This document shows, piece by piece, positions 13,645 through 24,703 of a DNA stretch of 64,000 nt. The notes under the pieces were generated by a model that searched no databases, was not told where the DNA came from, and saw nothing but the letters and a program-made list of their open reading frames with translations. The DNA comes from Anaeramoeba flamelloides (lineage: Eukaryota; Metamonada; Anaeramoebidae): contig JANTQA010000012.1 of NCBI GenBank assembly GCA_027625915.1, forward strand, positions 15,524,501 to 15,588,500. Direction: 5' to 3'. The position numbers and the translations under genes are program-made. The first letter of the stretch is position 1. Every line of letters starts with the position of its first letter.

Positions 13645-14652
13645 ATGACAGAAATCACAAATAATAACGAAAAAAACAATTTTTTAAGTTCACCAAATTT
13701 AGTCACAACAACAAAAAAAAATCAACAACTTAAAATGAAAAATCGACAAAACACAAACCAAGAAAACGAGCAATTTAGTTTCGGTTCTCAACAGCCTTTT
13801 CCAACCTTTGATAAAAATTTTAGTCTTCAAAAGAACAAAAATTTCTCAATTTCGAACAGCAACCAAAACAGCGTATTTCAAAATGAAAAAAAAAACCCAA
13901 ACGATCCGAAACAATTCAAATTCCAATGGAACCCAAACCAAGTGAGTGACAAAAACACGAGTTCAAGTACCCATTTAAAAACAAAACACCCAAAAAAATC
14001 AAACACAATTAAGAACAGCAAAGTGCAACTTAACTCAAAACAGTTTTTCACAAGTTCTTTCTCAAATCTACCTTTATCGGAAGAAAGTGAAGAAGGTTTG
14101 GATACGGAAGAAGAAACCAACCAAAATACCAACGAAGAACACAAAAACAAAAAAGAATTTTTGCTTGACGAAAAGGAAAATAAATCAACAAAAGAGATAA
14201 ATTTGAAAAATAACCCTAGCAGATATTGGTCAAATAACAACAATAATAATAATAATAACAAAACCACTAACAACAACAACAACAATGAGGACAAAACCAA
14301 CCAAAAATATGGAAAAAAAAATAGAAGTCGAAGCAGAAGTAGCGGTGTCAAAATAACAACAATCAAAAAAAAACATTCAAACAACCAATCAGGAGGCAAA
14401 GTATCAAGAAAAAATAACCCATGGGTTTCTCTGACGGAGACTTACTCAGCAATTTTAAACCCAGACTTTCAACTTTTGTTTTTGATCAACTCAATTTAGG
14501 CACTTCTAATACCAAAGACTGGACTAGCAAAATATTTGGTTTGTCATTCAATTTTTTTTTTTTTTTTTTTAATTGTCTTTTGTTTTTTAATTTTTTTAAA
14601 AGTTCCAAAGAACTGTCGAAAACCAAACAAACAATTCGTCAGTTTACTTTGA
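13645..14652 (+). CDS. Unidentified N/S/K-rich protein, frame change near its end
   Basis: From ATG 13645 a frame runs 284 residues to 14499. It is low-complexity, with N and K tracts, an acidic E/T-rich patch (about 145-180) and a basic R/S stretch (KKNRSRSRSSG). The adjacent frame from 14421 reads GFSDGDLLSNF and on to a good donor at 14539, with acceptor AG at 14601-14602 and a short last exon ending PNKQFVSLL and a stop at 14652. That frame looks more protein-like than the end of the first. The two would join if the GGG at 14423-14425 held one more G, so a single-base assembly error or a real frameshift is likely. No known domain recognised; the R/S patch hints at RNA or nuclear work (inference). 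Confidence 0.6.
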
Positions 14653-14790
14653 ATTTGTAAAATGTTGACTTTAATTTAATTCCTCAGAAAAAGAAATTTT
14701 TTGTACTTGTGTCTTTCAAAACAAACCTATTAACTGCCAAAAGATTTTTCAATTTTTTTTTTTTTATTATGTATGGAACAATTTTAACAA

Positions 14791-14807
14791 AAAAACATGA
14801 AAAATTT
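14791..14807. repeat. Target site duplication of minus-strand LINE (left)
   Basis: AAAAACATGAAAAATTT, identical to 16469-16485. It marks the 3' (poly-A) side of the insertion. Confidence 0.85.
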
Positions 14808-16468
14808 TTTTTTTTATTGTAATTTAAGGGAGGAGTTTAGAATTCCTCTTGTTTGCCCGAATTCCTAAACTTGAATTTAGAAATCGTATAATAGATTCAA
14901 ACATACTCTTATTATCTACTAAAGCTAATAAAGATATTGAATCTTGTTTATTAATAATATTATAAATATTATTATTATTTAAAATAAGTGAAAAATTATT
15001 TTTTTCTAATTCAGAAATCCAGATTTTCCGATTATTTTCATAGGCTGGGCAGTTCCAGAGAAAATGATCCAAATCTTCAATGATATCCAAATCTTTATTT
15101 ATTTTACACAATTGACAAAATTGTGATTTATTTTTGTTCATAAAATAAGAATATCTATTAAGATAATTTGTATAATTTCTTAACTTTAGAATAGAAGTTG
15201 AACCCTTCCATTTTAAATATTTTTTGCTGTTTGTTAATATTACCCTGTATCAAAATTATTTTCAAATAATTTTGTACTTTCCAACTTGGACTATTTTTTT
15301 AATTGATTAATTCTGTAAACTTCGAGTTCAGATTCTAATTCTTTTTAAATTTCGAGCTTTCCACTTAATGTTTTCTGTTTCTTTTTCTCTGAAGGGGAGA
15401 AGATTTATTAATTTATCAAATCCCAAAATTTTTAATTTTTGAATTAATTTGAATTTTCTTTTTGTAAATTGTGATTCTTGCCAAATCAATTTTTGCTTCA
15501 GTTTTATAGATAAGTCTTGGGGAATGTGGGTTTATTAAAAGCGATTCTGTGATTTTCTTATTAATCCAAATATCAATTTTTTTGAAATCGGATTCTGTAA
15601 AATCAAATATCTCCAACCCATATAATAGTTGACTATGTAAAACGGCTTTAAAGAATTGAATTTTTAACCCATTAGAAAAATTCCTTTCTTTAAAAAATAT
15701 GTAGGATTTTTTTCAAAATTATTATTGACCTTATCAAAGTTAAATTTTAGATGAGTTTTTTTTATCTAACCAAATACCAAGATATAAAATTTCTTTTGGT
15801 ATTAGGGTTTTTTTTGGTTTTATCATCATTTGGATTCATTCCAAAATCTTTTATTATTTTATATATTTTTTTGTAATTGATAATTTATTTCAATCATTGA
15901 TCCTTTCATTATTAATATCAAATCATCAGCAAACATCTGTACGTGTATTGCTAGTGAATTGATTTTTTCTAAAAAGAAAATGAGAAATAAAAACCAAATA
16001 ATAGAGGAGATAATGGATCTCCTTGGTAAACACCTATTCCTTCCTTTGAGTAATAAGCAAGTAGAAATATTCTACAAACTTTCATTTTTGATAAATTTTT
16101 TAATTGAGTGATAAATCAATGAATGATGTTTAGAGTCAAAACATTTTTGAATATCAATTGTAACTATATATACATTTTCATTTTTCTTTGTTTTTTCTAT
16201 AATTTTTTTTATATTTATATAATAAATTCAAAACAGCAATCCGTGTATCTAATTTTTTCTTAAATCCAAATTGTTTTTTTTGATACTATGTCCCAAGAAT
16301 CTTGTATACCAGCATATAATAATTTAAGAAAAAATCTTGGGAGTGTTTTGTTTATGGAAATGGGTCTATAATTAAGTGGGACCCCCTCATCTCCTGATTT
16401 ATGAATGAATAATATATTTCTTTTTTTGATAAAATTAATATTTTTTTGAGAAATATCTTGTATCCAAT
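14808..16468 (-). mobile_element. 5'-truncated LINE (non-LTR retrotransposon), 1.66 kb
   Basis: Minus-strand translation shows reverse-transcriptase motifs in order: SGDEGVPLNYRPIS (near 16380), VTIDIQKCFDSKHHSLI (near 16160), GIGVYQGDPLSPLLF (near 16030), MFADDLILIM (near 15930). Then comes the C-terminal zinc knuckle FCQLC..DHFLWNCP (15040-15120), typical of LINE RT proteins. Several frame changes and stops interrupt it. The poly(A) end lies at 14808, seen as T on the plus strand. A perfect 17-bp duplication AAAAACATGAAAAATTT flanks it at 14791-14807 and 16469-16485, so both ends are exact. The endonuclease and ORF1 regions are absent because of truncation. Confidence 0.9.
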
Positions 16469-16485
16469 AAAAACATGAAAAATTT
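16469..16485. repeat. Target site duplication of minus-strand LINE (right)
   Basis: Identical 17-mer to 14791-14807, marking the 5'-truncated side. Confidence 0.85.
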
Positions 16486-18030
16486 AGAAATCATTTTTGC
16501 GAATGTAAATGCAACAGTGTATAACTAGGAAATTTTTTTCAAAAAAAATCTCTAAATTTTGTATTTTTGAAACACACTCATCTAATAAACATTCTTATAC
16601 ATGACAATTTTGAAAAAGGTTTAGAACTTTATTAGACATTAATGAAATTGGAAAAAAAAAATGAAAATTTTTAGTAATAATTTTTTCATTTTGAATTGTA
16701 AAATTTTTGAAATTTTTATTTGACTTAGTAGAAGAGATTATTTCAATCTATTTTTTTAATAAAAAAAAAAAGAATCATATTTTTTCAATTTTAAAATAAA
16801 ATCAATTATTTCTTCCAAAAAATATCGCTAAATTAAATTGAAAAACTGATTTTTTTTTCGGGTTTTGGAATATTTTTTATCATTTTATTATATTTTTCCA
16901 TGTTTGAGTTTTTATATACATTCCCTATTTTTTTTTCTGCAAATTGTTTTAAAGTTTATTTTTTTTTTCTTTCTTAATGTTCAATCTAAAGTTCATTTGC
17001 TATAACTAATTTAAATAAAAAAAAATACCCCAGAAATAGGCGTTTTTTTCCAAAAGTCAGTAATTTTGAAAAAGGGGGTAATTCGAATCTTCATGAGTTT
17101 AATAGCTATCTGATCTTAATTTAATAAATTTATCATAATTTTGAAAAAATAATTTATAAAAGATATATAACTGAAATCCAATCTGTAGTTTTGGATAACT
17201 TTAATTTTCAGAATTTATTATTTCCTTGTAGTGTGGTATCTCTATTTTTAGAGTTTTTATCAAAAAAAAAAATATAAAACTCTAAAAATATAGAAAACTA
17301 AATTAGGATTAAAACACTTCTGATGACTGTGTCTTTAGACACTCTTTGAATTGGAAGTCTCAAATTTAGTCACTTCAAAATTCTCTCTTTAAACAGATTA
17401 GACAAATCTTTTGTCTAACCGTTAACAATAAAAGAAAAACTCTAAAAATAGAGACATAATGCTTTTACTTGTACACTATTGATTGCAAAATAAAACAAAA
17501 CTTTCTTTTATCTTTCCGAAAAAAAAAGTTTAAAAGTCAAATTTAAATTATTGTATTTCCATAAGTCAGTTCTATTATTATCCCCCTTTTAAAATTAAGA
17601 CTTTAATGATTTGTTGTAATTTTTGGTAATTTAACTTTTTTGGAAATTCGAATGGAAATTTTATTTGTTTTATTTATCAACAAATAAATTCACAAACATT
17701 TTCAAAAATTTGTCGTACAATTTCCATTTTTTAAAACCTAATTTTCAAAAATTTTCCATTTCAAAGAACATATCAAAGATCAACTAATTGACAAAGTTAT
17801 ATTTTCATTTCAACCAAAAAAATTCTTTATCCAAAACAGAGCTAACAAATTCTAAAAATGGAAATTGAACAAAAAATTTTAAAACATTTCTTCGAATTTA
17901 TCAGTAATATTAAATCAGGTTTAAGTTACCCAGTATTAATGTTTTTATATTTAACCATTTATATATAAATAAAAGAAAAAAAAATAAAATGAAAAAATAA
18001 AAATTGATATTTTCAAAATGATTAAACTTG
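16486..18030. other. Intergenic with a small inverted-repeat element
   Basis: No gene is recognised. The stretch holds the candidate element at 17237-17458 and otherwise A/T runs. Confidence 0.45.
17237..17458. mobile_element. Candidate MITE M7 (about 222 bp)
   Basis: The left end TCTCTATTTTTAGAGTTTTT is repeated inverted at the right end, AAAAACTCTAAAAATAGAGA. The left arm is also followed by its own inverted copy near 17270-17300, and the interior has smaller hairpins (GTGTCTTTAGACAC; TTAGACAAATCTTTTGTCTAA). No coding frame and no second copy seen, so it may be a hairpin-rich non-mobile sequence. Confidence 0.4.
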
Positions 18031-18031
18031 T

Positions 18032-18363
18032 AAAACAAAAAAATTGTATTGGTAAATTTGTTTAAATTTTACAAACAATTATTGTTCGGTCAAATGGCTA
18101 AGACACCATCAACTAATATTATGTGGTTTTTCTATTTAACTAAACTCAACTTTAACCTTATATCAATCATTGGGAAAACAATTTTCCTATTGAACGAAAC
18201 AGATTATTAATTCGGGAAACAAGAAAATGAAAACAAAAAACACAAAAGACAAAAAATGATAATAAGTTTTTAAAATCAAAATTATTTCCAAATTTCAGGA
18301 AACTGTGGTATTTTTATTCTTTAAACAGTTTTAATTGTTCCCAAATTTTTTGGAATTTAGTTT
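18032..18363 (+). repeat. Dispersed repeat R1, copy a (short)
   Basis: Matches the 3' two thirds of the longer copies at 18684, 41553 and 54960. Shared landmarks are ATTGGTAAATTTGTTTAAA, ACCATCAACTAAT, AACTCAACTTTA and a T-rich end finishing TTTAG. Confidence 0.7.
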
Positions 18364-18469
18364 AGTATTTCAAAAAGTATTACAATTTTTTTTTTTTACT
18401 TTTTCGTAAACTTTTAAATATTATTTTTGTTTTGTTTCGAAATTTGAAAAAGCATAATTAATTTCTAAT

Positions 18470-18640
18470 AGAAATCAATTTGATTTTTCTACAATCATTT
18501 TCACTGTTTTAATAGCACATTAGAATAACATGTTTTTACCCAGTGACTAGAGATCTTGCAATAAAAAACAAAAAAACTGGCAAAACAATTAGGAAACAAA
18601 AAAAAATTGCAAAAAATCACCATTTATCAAAGAAAATCAA
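18470..18640 (-). repeat. Dispersed repeat R4, copy 2 (inverted)
   Basis: Inverted counterpart of about 7600-7810, with shared blocks around GATTTTTCTACAATCAT and ACATTAGAATAAC. The small open frame at 18543-18734 spans this and R1 copy b and is not treated as a gene. Confidence 0.5.
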
Positions 18641-18683
18641 TTTATTTGCTAATTTGTTATTTAAAAAATTATTTGTTTCCTTC

Positions 18684-19227
18684 CAAATTAAACCCCAATT
18701 CAAAATTTTTAACAAACCAAAATTCAATTTTTGAAAAAAAAATCTTATTTAATCAATTCTAGAAGATTTAACAAATTAGAACCATTCACTAATTGGAATG
18801 TTAATAATTGTTTATTAATTACAATACTAACAAAACAAAAAATACATAATTATCAATACTAATAAATCAAGGGAGTGTTAAAAATTTTGGAGAGAGCCCA
18901 ACAAAAAAATTGTGTTGGTAAATTTGTTTAAATTCTATTAGGAATATTGATCAATCAAATGCTTATATACCATCAACTAATTATATTTGAGTTCTTATGT
19001 TTCAAAGAACTCAACTTTTACATAATATCAATCGTTAAAAAAAATTATTGATCGAACGAAACAAGTTACGTAATTCAAAAAATGAAAAGAAAACAAAAAA
19101 CTAAAAGATGAAAAAACAATTTTCATATTTTACAAAAATCAAAATTATCTCCAATTTCAATGAAATTGTATTATTGTGATTGTTTGAACTGTTTTAACTG
19201 TGTGAAAAATTTTGAATTTTATTTTAG
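18684..19227 (+). repeat. Dispersed repeat R1, copy b (about 540 bp)
   Basis: Closely similar over its length to 41553-42110. Both open with AAATTAAACNCCAATTC, share TTTTGGAGAGAG and a run of TTTGAGTTCTT..CTCAACTTT, and end in a T-rich tract TTTAG. No terminal inverted repeat and no coding frame are evident. Confidence 0.8.
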
Positions 19228-19490
19228 TTGATATTATTTAAATAAAGTGTATAACAGAAAAAAAAAAAAGTCTAATTGTTTACAAAAATTTGAAAAGTTT
19301 TATTATCTGAAAAGACCGAAACAAGGGTCAAATATTTGAAGTAGAATGAATTAATTCTTTTATAAATCTAATTAAAATTCAAATTAAAGAATAAAGAGAA
19401 AGATGAGTTTGAATGTAATTCAAATGAATGTATTTCATATATTAATAATGGTAATATTTTAGAAAAGAATATATATATATATATATATAT
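19228..19490. other. Intergenic ending in an (AT)n tract
   Basis: No gene. The last twenty-odd bases are (AT)n, directly abutting the piggyBac-type terminus. Confidence 0.6.
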
Positions 19491-19838
19491 CCCTTAGCAC
19501 CCCAAATAACCTAAATACGTTTGGAATAAAATTTACAATTTGGATTGCTTTAACAAGATTATAAGATATCAAGTTAATATATAATTATATTACTTATAAT
19601 ATTACTAAGTTGATAGTCCAATTAGAGCCTAAATGAAAAAAAAATAACTTGATCAAAAAATTATAGTAATTGACTTAATTATTTGAAAATTCTCTGAAAA
19701 TCTATAATTTACATAAGAAAATTATCTCTCAACTACTTTCTCGAATTATTTTTTTTTTTGAAAAGTTTGTCTAGACATCATAAACTTACGAGTTTTCATA
19801 TTTAAACCACACCATTCTTTACTGGGGATTATTTTGGG

Positions 19839-19865
19839 GCCCTTTGCACCCCAAAATTACCTAAA
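19839..19865 (+). repeat. Internal copy of the piggyBac-type terminus
   Basis: CCCTTTGCACCCC followed by AAAATTACCTAAA nearly repeats the element's left end about 350 bp inward. It could be a subterminal binding repeat or the edge of an earlier insertion. Confidence 0.55.
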
Positions 19866-21419
19866 AATTTTTCATAAATATTTTTTTCATTTCAAAAGAG
19901 ATTGGACTATGATATCAAAAATTAGTTTTGGTTTTTGATTTGGTCTCAAAATAGAAATATATTTTTTTAATTATAATGCTAATTTTTAAAATTGATAAAG
20001 CATTTAAATCATTTTTTCTCATCCAATCAAAATCAACTCAGTCAAACATACAAATTAAAAACCTTTAAAGTTCAAGTAAAATACTCTCTCTTTCTTTTTT
20101 GATGTTCAATTCCATCTCATTAATTGTTTTTTTTTTTTTTTTGACGACAATTTCAAAAAAAAATTGAGAAGGTGAATAAAACTGTTTAAAAAGTCTGAAA
20201 ATCTTCTTTTAAACTATTTTACTCTAATTTCGAAAGTTAACTTGTATCTTTATTTTCATGTGGTTACTAAAAAAGTTTAAAAAGACTTTTTAAAAAAATC
20301 CACTTTAATAACCTTGAACGTTATTTAGACTTTTAAACAATTCTTTTACTTTCTTTTTGAAAAAATTTTCAACAACAATCAAATTAATTTTTATTGATAA
20401 AAAAATTAGCATTTAATATAATTACCGAAAAATAATAAAACAAAAAATAAATTTAAAATTCATTTTAATATTCAAAGAGCTGGTTCAAGGGAAAAGTGTT
20501 TTAAGTAATATTTTTCAAGACAAGAGTTCGAGTCAGTTTAGATATTTTTTGATTTTTTTTCATTTTTTTTTTTTTGATAAAGGATTTAATTTCGATTTCT
20601 AATTATTCTAACAATATTTGGCCATATTTTTGTTTTTTAAAAGATATTTCGACTAAAATATAATTACAAATTAATATCAAATCGGATAAACTTTTATTTG
20701 TTAATTCAAAAAAAAATATTTTTTTTAGAAAATTGTTATTATTTTAAGGGGTCATTATATTTATTATTAGAAATAGTTCCCAATTATTCAAAAATATTTA
20801 ATTAAAACAGAGCAACAAACAAAATTATCAACTTAAAAAAATTGGATAACATTTTTAAAGAAGTTCATTTTTTTAATTTTCAGAAAAAAATTCTAATCAT
20901 TTTTTCGTTATTTGTCTGTTTAGATATAAATTAGGAAAAAAATGACAACAGAGTTTTTATATTTAGAGAAATCGACATTCATTAACCAGTATGTCTGTTA
21001 GAACAAATAACTTTGAAACTCAAGTATTTTTTTGAAAAATTAAAAAAAAATCAAATATTGAAAATTTTAAAAATTAATATTTTTTATTTATTATATTTAC
21101 AGATATTTATTAAATTACTTGAAATTTCAAAGATTAAATAACATTTTTTTCAAATAATCAAAGTATAAACAGGGAAACTTTTGTGTTAAAATCAATATTT
21201 GATATTTCATTTTTTTTTTTTTTTTTTTTTTTTTTGAAATTAGTTTTATTTATTCGTAAAATAGAGAAAAATAGTAAAAAGAGTAAAAAGAGTAAAAATA
21301 CTTTTAAAAATTCTTATTCAATTCACTATAATTTATTTTAAAAATTTTATATATTTTCTATTTTTTTTAAAAAATAGTCATTTTATTAAACAACTGATAA
21401 GTTCGAAAAAGAGTAATCA

Positions 21420-23285
21420 ATGAATAAAAAAAATTTATCAAGTAAAAAATTAAGAAGAATAAATGGCTGGACAAAAAGATCAATCGAATTAAATAAAGTT
21501 GAATTTGATAGGGTAGGAAATACGTTTAATATTCCAAATAATTGTTCATCCCCAACTGACTTTTTTGAACTCATTTTTGATTTGAATATCCAAACAAAAT
21601 GTTTGGATCTTTTAAATCAAAATTTGATTAAAAAAGATTCAAAAATAATAGAAAGGGATGAATTAATAAAATATATAAATATCATTTTTCTCATGGGATT
21701 TGCAAAAGAACCATCTATTCCAGATTATTGGAACAAAAAAAAATAATATGTTAGGAAATAAATATATTCAAAATATTATGTCAAGAAATCGGTTTGAACA
21801 AATACATAATATTCGAGAGATTTAATCAAAAAGAAGATTTACTACTCGAAATTTGTCAACAAATTATGGTTAATTCTAGAAAACATTGGAAGTTAGGTAA
21901 GAATTATAAAGTTTTTTTTAATTTTTTTTTAAAAAAATACAGGCACATACAGTTCAACTCTTAAGAAACAAACTTTCAACAAAATTTAAGACACAATAAA
22001 AATCTCAAATTAAGGCACAAAATTCAAATTTTAGTAAAATAATTTATAAAAATAAAAATTCCAAAAAATTGTGCCTTGAATTGATTTTTTTTCTCACATA
22101 ATTTTCGTTCAATGTTTGTGTCTTAAAAGTGGAACTGGCTGAAAAACTTATTTAAAAAGTTTGAAAATTAATAATCGAGGGGGGGGTTAATTTTACATTT
22201 GATTCTTCTAAAGATTATCTCAAAGAAATTTTTTATAAAAAATGATTTTTTAAATAAAAATTGAAATTAAGAAAATATTTTTTTTTTTTTTCTTCAAATA
22301 TTAAATATCATTAAAAAAATTTATATTTTCAAAACCAATTATAAAAAATATAAATTAAAAAATAGGAAAATATTTAAGTGTTGATGAGAGTTTAGTACCA
22401 TTTAAAGGGAAATGTAAATACTGTTTTAGAATAAACCGGAAACCAAAAAAAATGGTTTAAAATTATGGAGTATTTGTGATAGTTCATATTATATTTACGA
22501 ATCAATATCGTGTAGAAAGGAAAAAGAGAGTGTTATTGAAACTTTTTTGAGGGTTATTTCTACAATTTTAAATAGTGATCATATTTTAGTTGCCGATTCT
22601 TGGTTTGGTAGTCCAGAACTCGTTATAAAATTAAAAAAAGAATATAATTTAGATTCAATAATGTCTTGTAGAGGGGATCGAACTTCTTATTTATTCAAAG
22701 ATGGTACTCATAAACGCTCAATAAAAAATTCAAATTCAAAAACATATTACAAAATTTCAAATAATTCAAGATTTATAGCAACAACTTATAAACAAATTAA
22801 TAAAAACTCAAAAACATTAGTTAATATTTTGGCATCAATTGGATCATTAGAAAGAAAAAGGAAAAACCACACAAAAAAGCCAAAGGTTCTTCTAGATTAT
22901 CAACAAAATATACAATTTGTTGATAGAGCAGATCAATTGTGTTCATTATATTTGTTTCCACATAAACATTTTAGCTGGAAAAGATGTCTTTTATTTTATT
23001 ATTTTAAAATAATTTTACATAATTCTCGGATTTTATTCAATAACTTCAACCAAAATAACAAGGAAAAGCAATTGACCAAAAGAAATTTTTTAATGAAAAT
23101 GGTTGAGGAAAATAATGATATTATTTTCCAATTTAATACTATTCGTCTTTATAAAATTAAACATAAGAAATCTGCAAATTGTGAATATTGTAAAATTATC
23201 AAAAAAAATCAGTAAAACTCAATATAGGTGTTTTTGTTATGATATACCATTACATAAAAAAAAAATGTTCCGAAGAATATCATAA
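21420..23285 (+). pseudogene. piggyBac-like transposase (DDE_Tnp_1_7), frame-broken
   Basis: The family blocks appear in order. First are SPTDFFELIF and INIIFLMGFAKEPSIPDYW (21420-21746). Next are MSRNRFEQIHNI (about 21780) and DLLLEICQQIM. LSVDESLVPFKGKC carries the first Asp, and HILVADSWFG (about 22580) the second. VLLDYQQNIQFVDRADQL (about 22890) carries the last. A Cys pair, CEYCK, then CFC..H follows, as in the C-terminal Zn module. An intron fits at 21897-22365 (GTAAGA..AATAG, phase 1), joining KLG to KYLSVDES. Frame shifts fall at A runs (about 21735 and 22447) and near 21823 and 23200. Either it is decayed or homopolymer lengths are misread. DDE residues are all present. Confidence 0.85.
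21948..22143 (+). mobile_element. MITE M1, copy 1 (in transposase intron)
   Basis: The left end TACAGTTCAACTCTTAAG and right end CTTAAAAGTGGAACTGGCTG are diverged forms of the M1 terminus TACAGTCAGTT. Internal inverted arms share ACTTTCAACAAAATTTAAG. It lies inside the intron of the piggyBac-type transposase and is the most diverged of three copies. Confidence 0.8.
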
Positions 23286-23882
23286 AATCCTTGAATTGAT
23301 GAACAAATAAATTACACTCTTAAATTATTAATTGAAAACTATCAAATTTTTTATTTTTTTTTGATATTTTTTTCTATTTTTTTATTTTTTTCATTTTCTC
23401 TTCTAATTTATTTTTGTATTAGCACAAAAAATAATTTTAAGTAATTTTTTCTTCAAAATAAAACCCAATTTTCATTTTTTTTTTCCTTAATTTTTTCATT
23501 TTCTAATTCGTACATTAGACAATAATTCATTATTTTAGGCGAGAAAATTATTTTTGTACTGTTTTTAATCTTTTGTATTTTAGGGGGGGGTTGAATTATT
23601 TAATTGTAAATCTTTCTAAGATTATTTTTTTTTTAAAAAAAAAAATAATATAATAAAAATGTAGTAAAAATCACTAATATTTCTATAGTAAAAAAATTTT
23701 CAGTGTACAAAAAAAAAATCATTTTTAGTATTTTTAAGTTATTTGAGTTAATTTAATTTCAAAACATTTTTTCATTATCTATTAATAATGAATAATAAAA
23801 TAAAGTTCTTAATAACCAAGTAAACTTTTTATTTTTTTATTTCATACTTGGCAAAAATTAGGCAAAGTTGGGGTGCTAAGGG

Positions 23883-24700
23883 ATATATATATATATAAAC
23901 ATAAAATACATTAATACATCCCTTTCAAACCTGGTGTGAAGTGTTATAGTGTGCCTATATTTTATATTCTTTTAAATTCTGGAAAAAATATATGGAGAGT
24001 TCAAAAGTTTATAAGAATGGAGTAAAACCACATATTACGCACAGCCCTTTTGAAATTGGAACAGCGAGTGGCGGTTTTCTAGAGGTTTTCTGTTTTATTG
24101 GGAAAATCTATTGATTTTCTAAATAAAGAAAAAATTAGAAAAAACTTAACCAGAAGAATCAAGAAAGATACAAAGTAATAATTAATTTTCTTTTTTAAAA
24201 AAATTACAATTTTTTTTGACGATTTTTTAAACCGAGTTAAACTTGTTTTAAATACATTTTTTTTTTTTTTTTTTTTTTTATTCAAAACACACATTAATAT
24301 TGAATTAAGTTTTTTAACACCAAAACACAAGATTACAATAATGGTATCCATCTTCAACAGATTTTCAATTTTAGTTTATTTTTTCGAGATTTTTTTTAGA
24401 AAATTTATAAAAAAAATCATTTTTAAAGAGAATTTTCAATGTAAAATTGCAATACAGGAAGATTTGAGAAAGAAATCACAGAAATCACAGAAATCACAGA
24501 AATGACAAAAATCATAGAAATCATAGAAATCATAGAAACTACAATTAATCGTTTCAATTATAGCGAGTCTAAAGAAAGTTTAACTACTGTTATTTTCTTC
24601 TTAATAAATGAAAAATTTTTGATTTCACTTTTCAAAATAATCTTTCTTCACAATTCGAAGAAAAGAAACAAGATCTTTAAATCAATTAAAAACTAAAAGT
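23883..24700. other. Repeat-rich stretch between two transposons
   Basis: Begins with (AT)n. An M5-type left end (TACATCCCTTTCAAACC) is at 23915. A fragment of the R3 hairpin family lies at about 23940-24120, and the 9-bp repeat follows at 24470. No gene is supported; small open frames cover T and A runs. Confidence 0.5.
24470..24541. repeat. Degenerate 9-bp repeat (AAATCACAG)n
   Basis: About eight units of AAATCACAG/AAATCATAG, the complement of the repeat at 119-205. It lies about 160 bp before the LINE insertion point. Confidence 0.75.
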
Positions 24701-24703
24701 TTT
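24688..24703. repeat. Target site duplication of plus-strand LINE (left)
   Basis: AAAAACTAAAAGTTTT, identical to 26025-26040; marks the truncated 5' side. Confidence 0.8.

Larger units (their letters stand above)
19491..23882 (+). mobile_element. piggyBac-type DNA transposon, 4.39 kb
   Basis: The ends are inverted repeats CCCTTAGCACCCCAA (19491) and its complement ending at 23882. Both abut (AT)n outside, so the element sits in an AT microsatellite rather than the usual TTAA. A third, similar terminus-like sequence (CCCTTTGCACCCCAAAA) lies inside at about 19839-19865. The element carries a decayed transposase gene (21420-23285) whose intron hosts an M1 MITE. About 1.9 kb of leader before the gene shows no other coding frame. 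CC-start ends plus a DDE_Tnp_1_7-type protein support piggyBac assignment. Confidence 0.8.

Noticed and set aside
14405-14420. A AAA AAT slippery heptamer as a programmed -1 frameshift site
   Set aside because: The shifted frame meets TAA immediately, so it cannot produce the downstream reading.
16486-16700. Extension of the minus-strand LINE upstream of 16468
   Set aside because: The perfect target duplication at 16469-16485 ends the element; resemblance beyond it is chance.
18543-18734. 63-codon open frame
   Set aside because: Spans two dispersed repeats and is not conserved in their other copies.
20472-20545. tRNA-like stretch with AGCTGGTTCAAGGG and GAGTTCGAGTC
   Set aside because: It looks like A and B boxes, but the T arm does not pair (AAGAG against CAGTT) and no acceptor stem forms.
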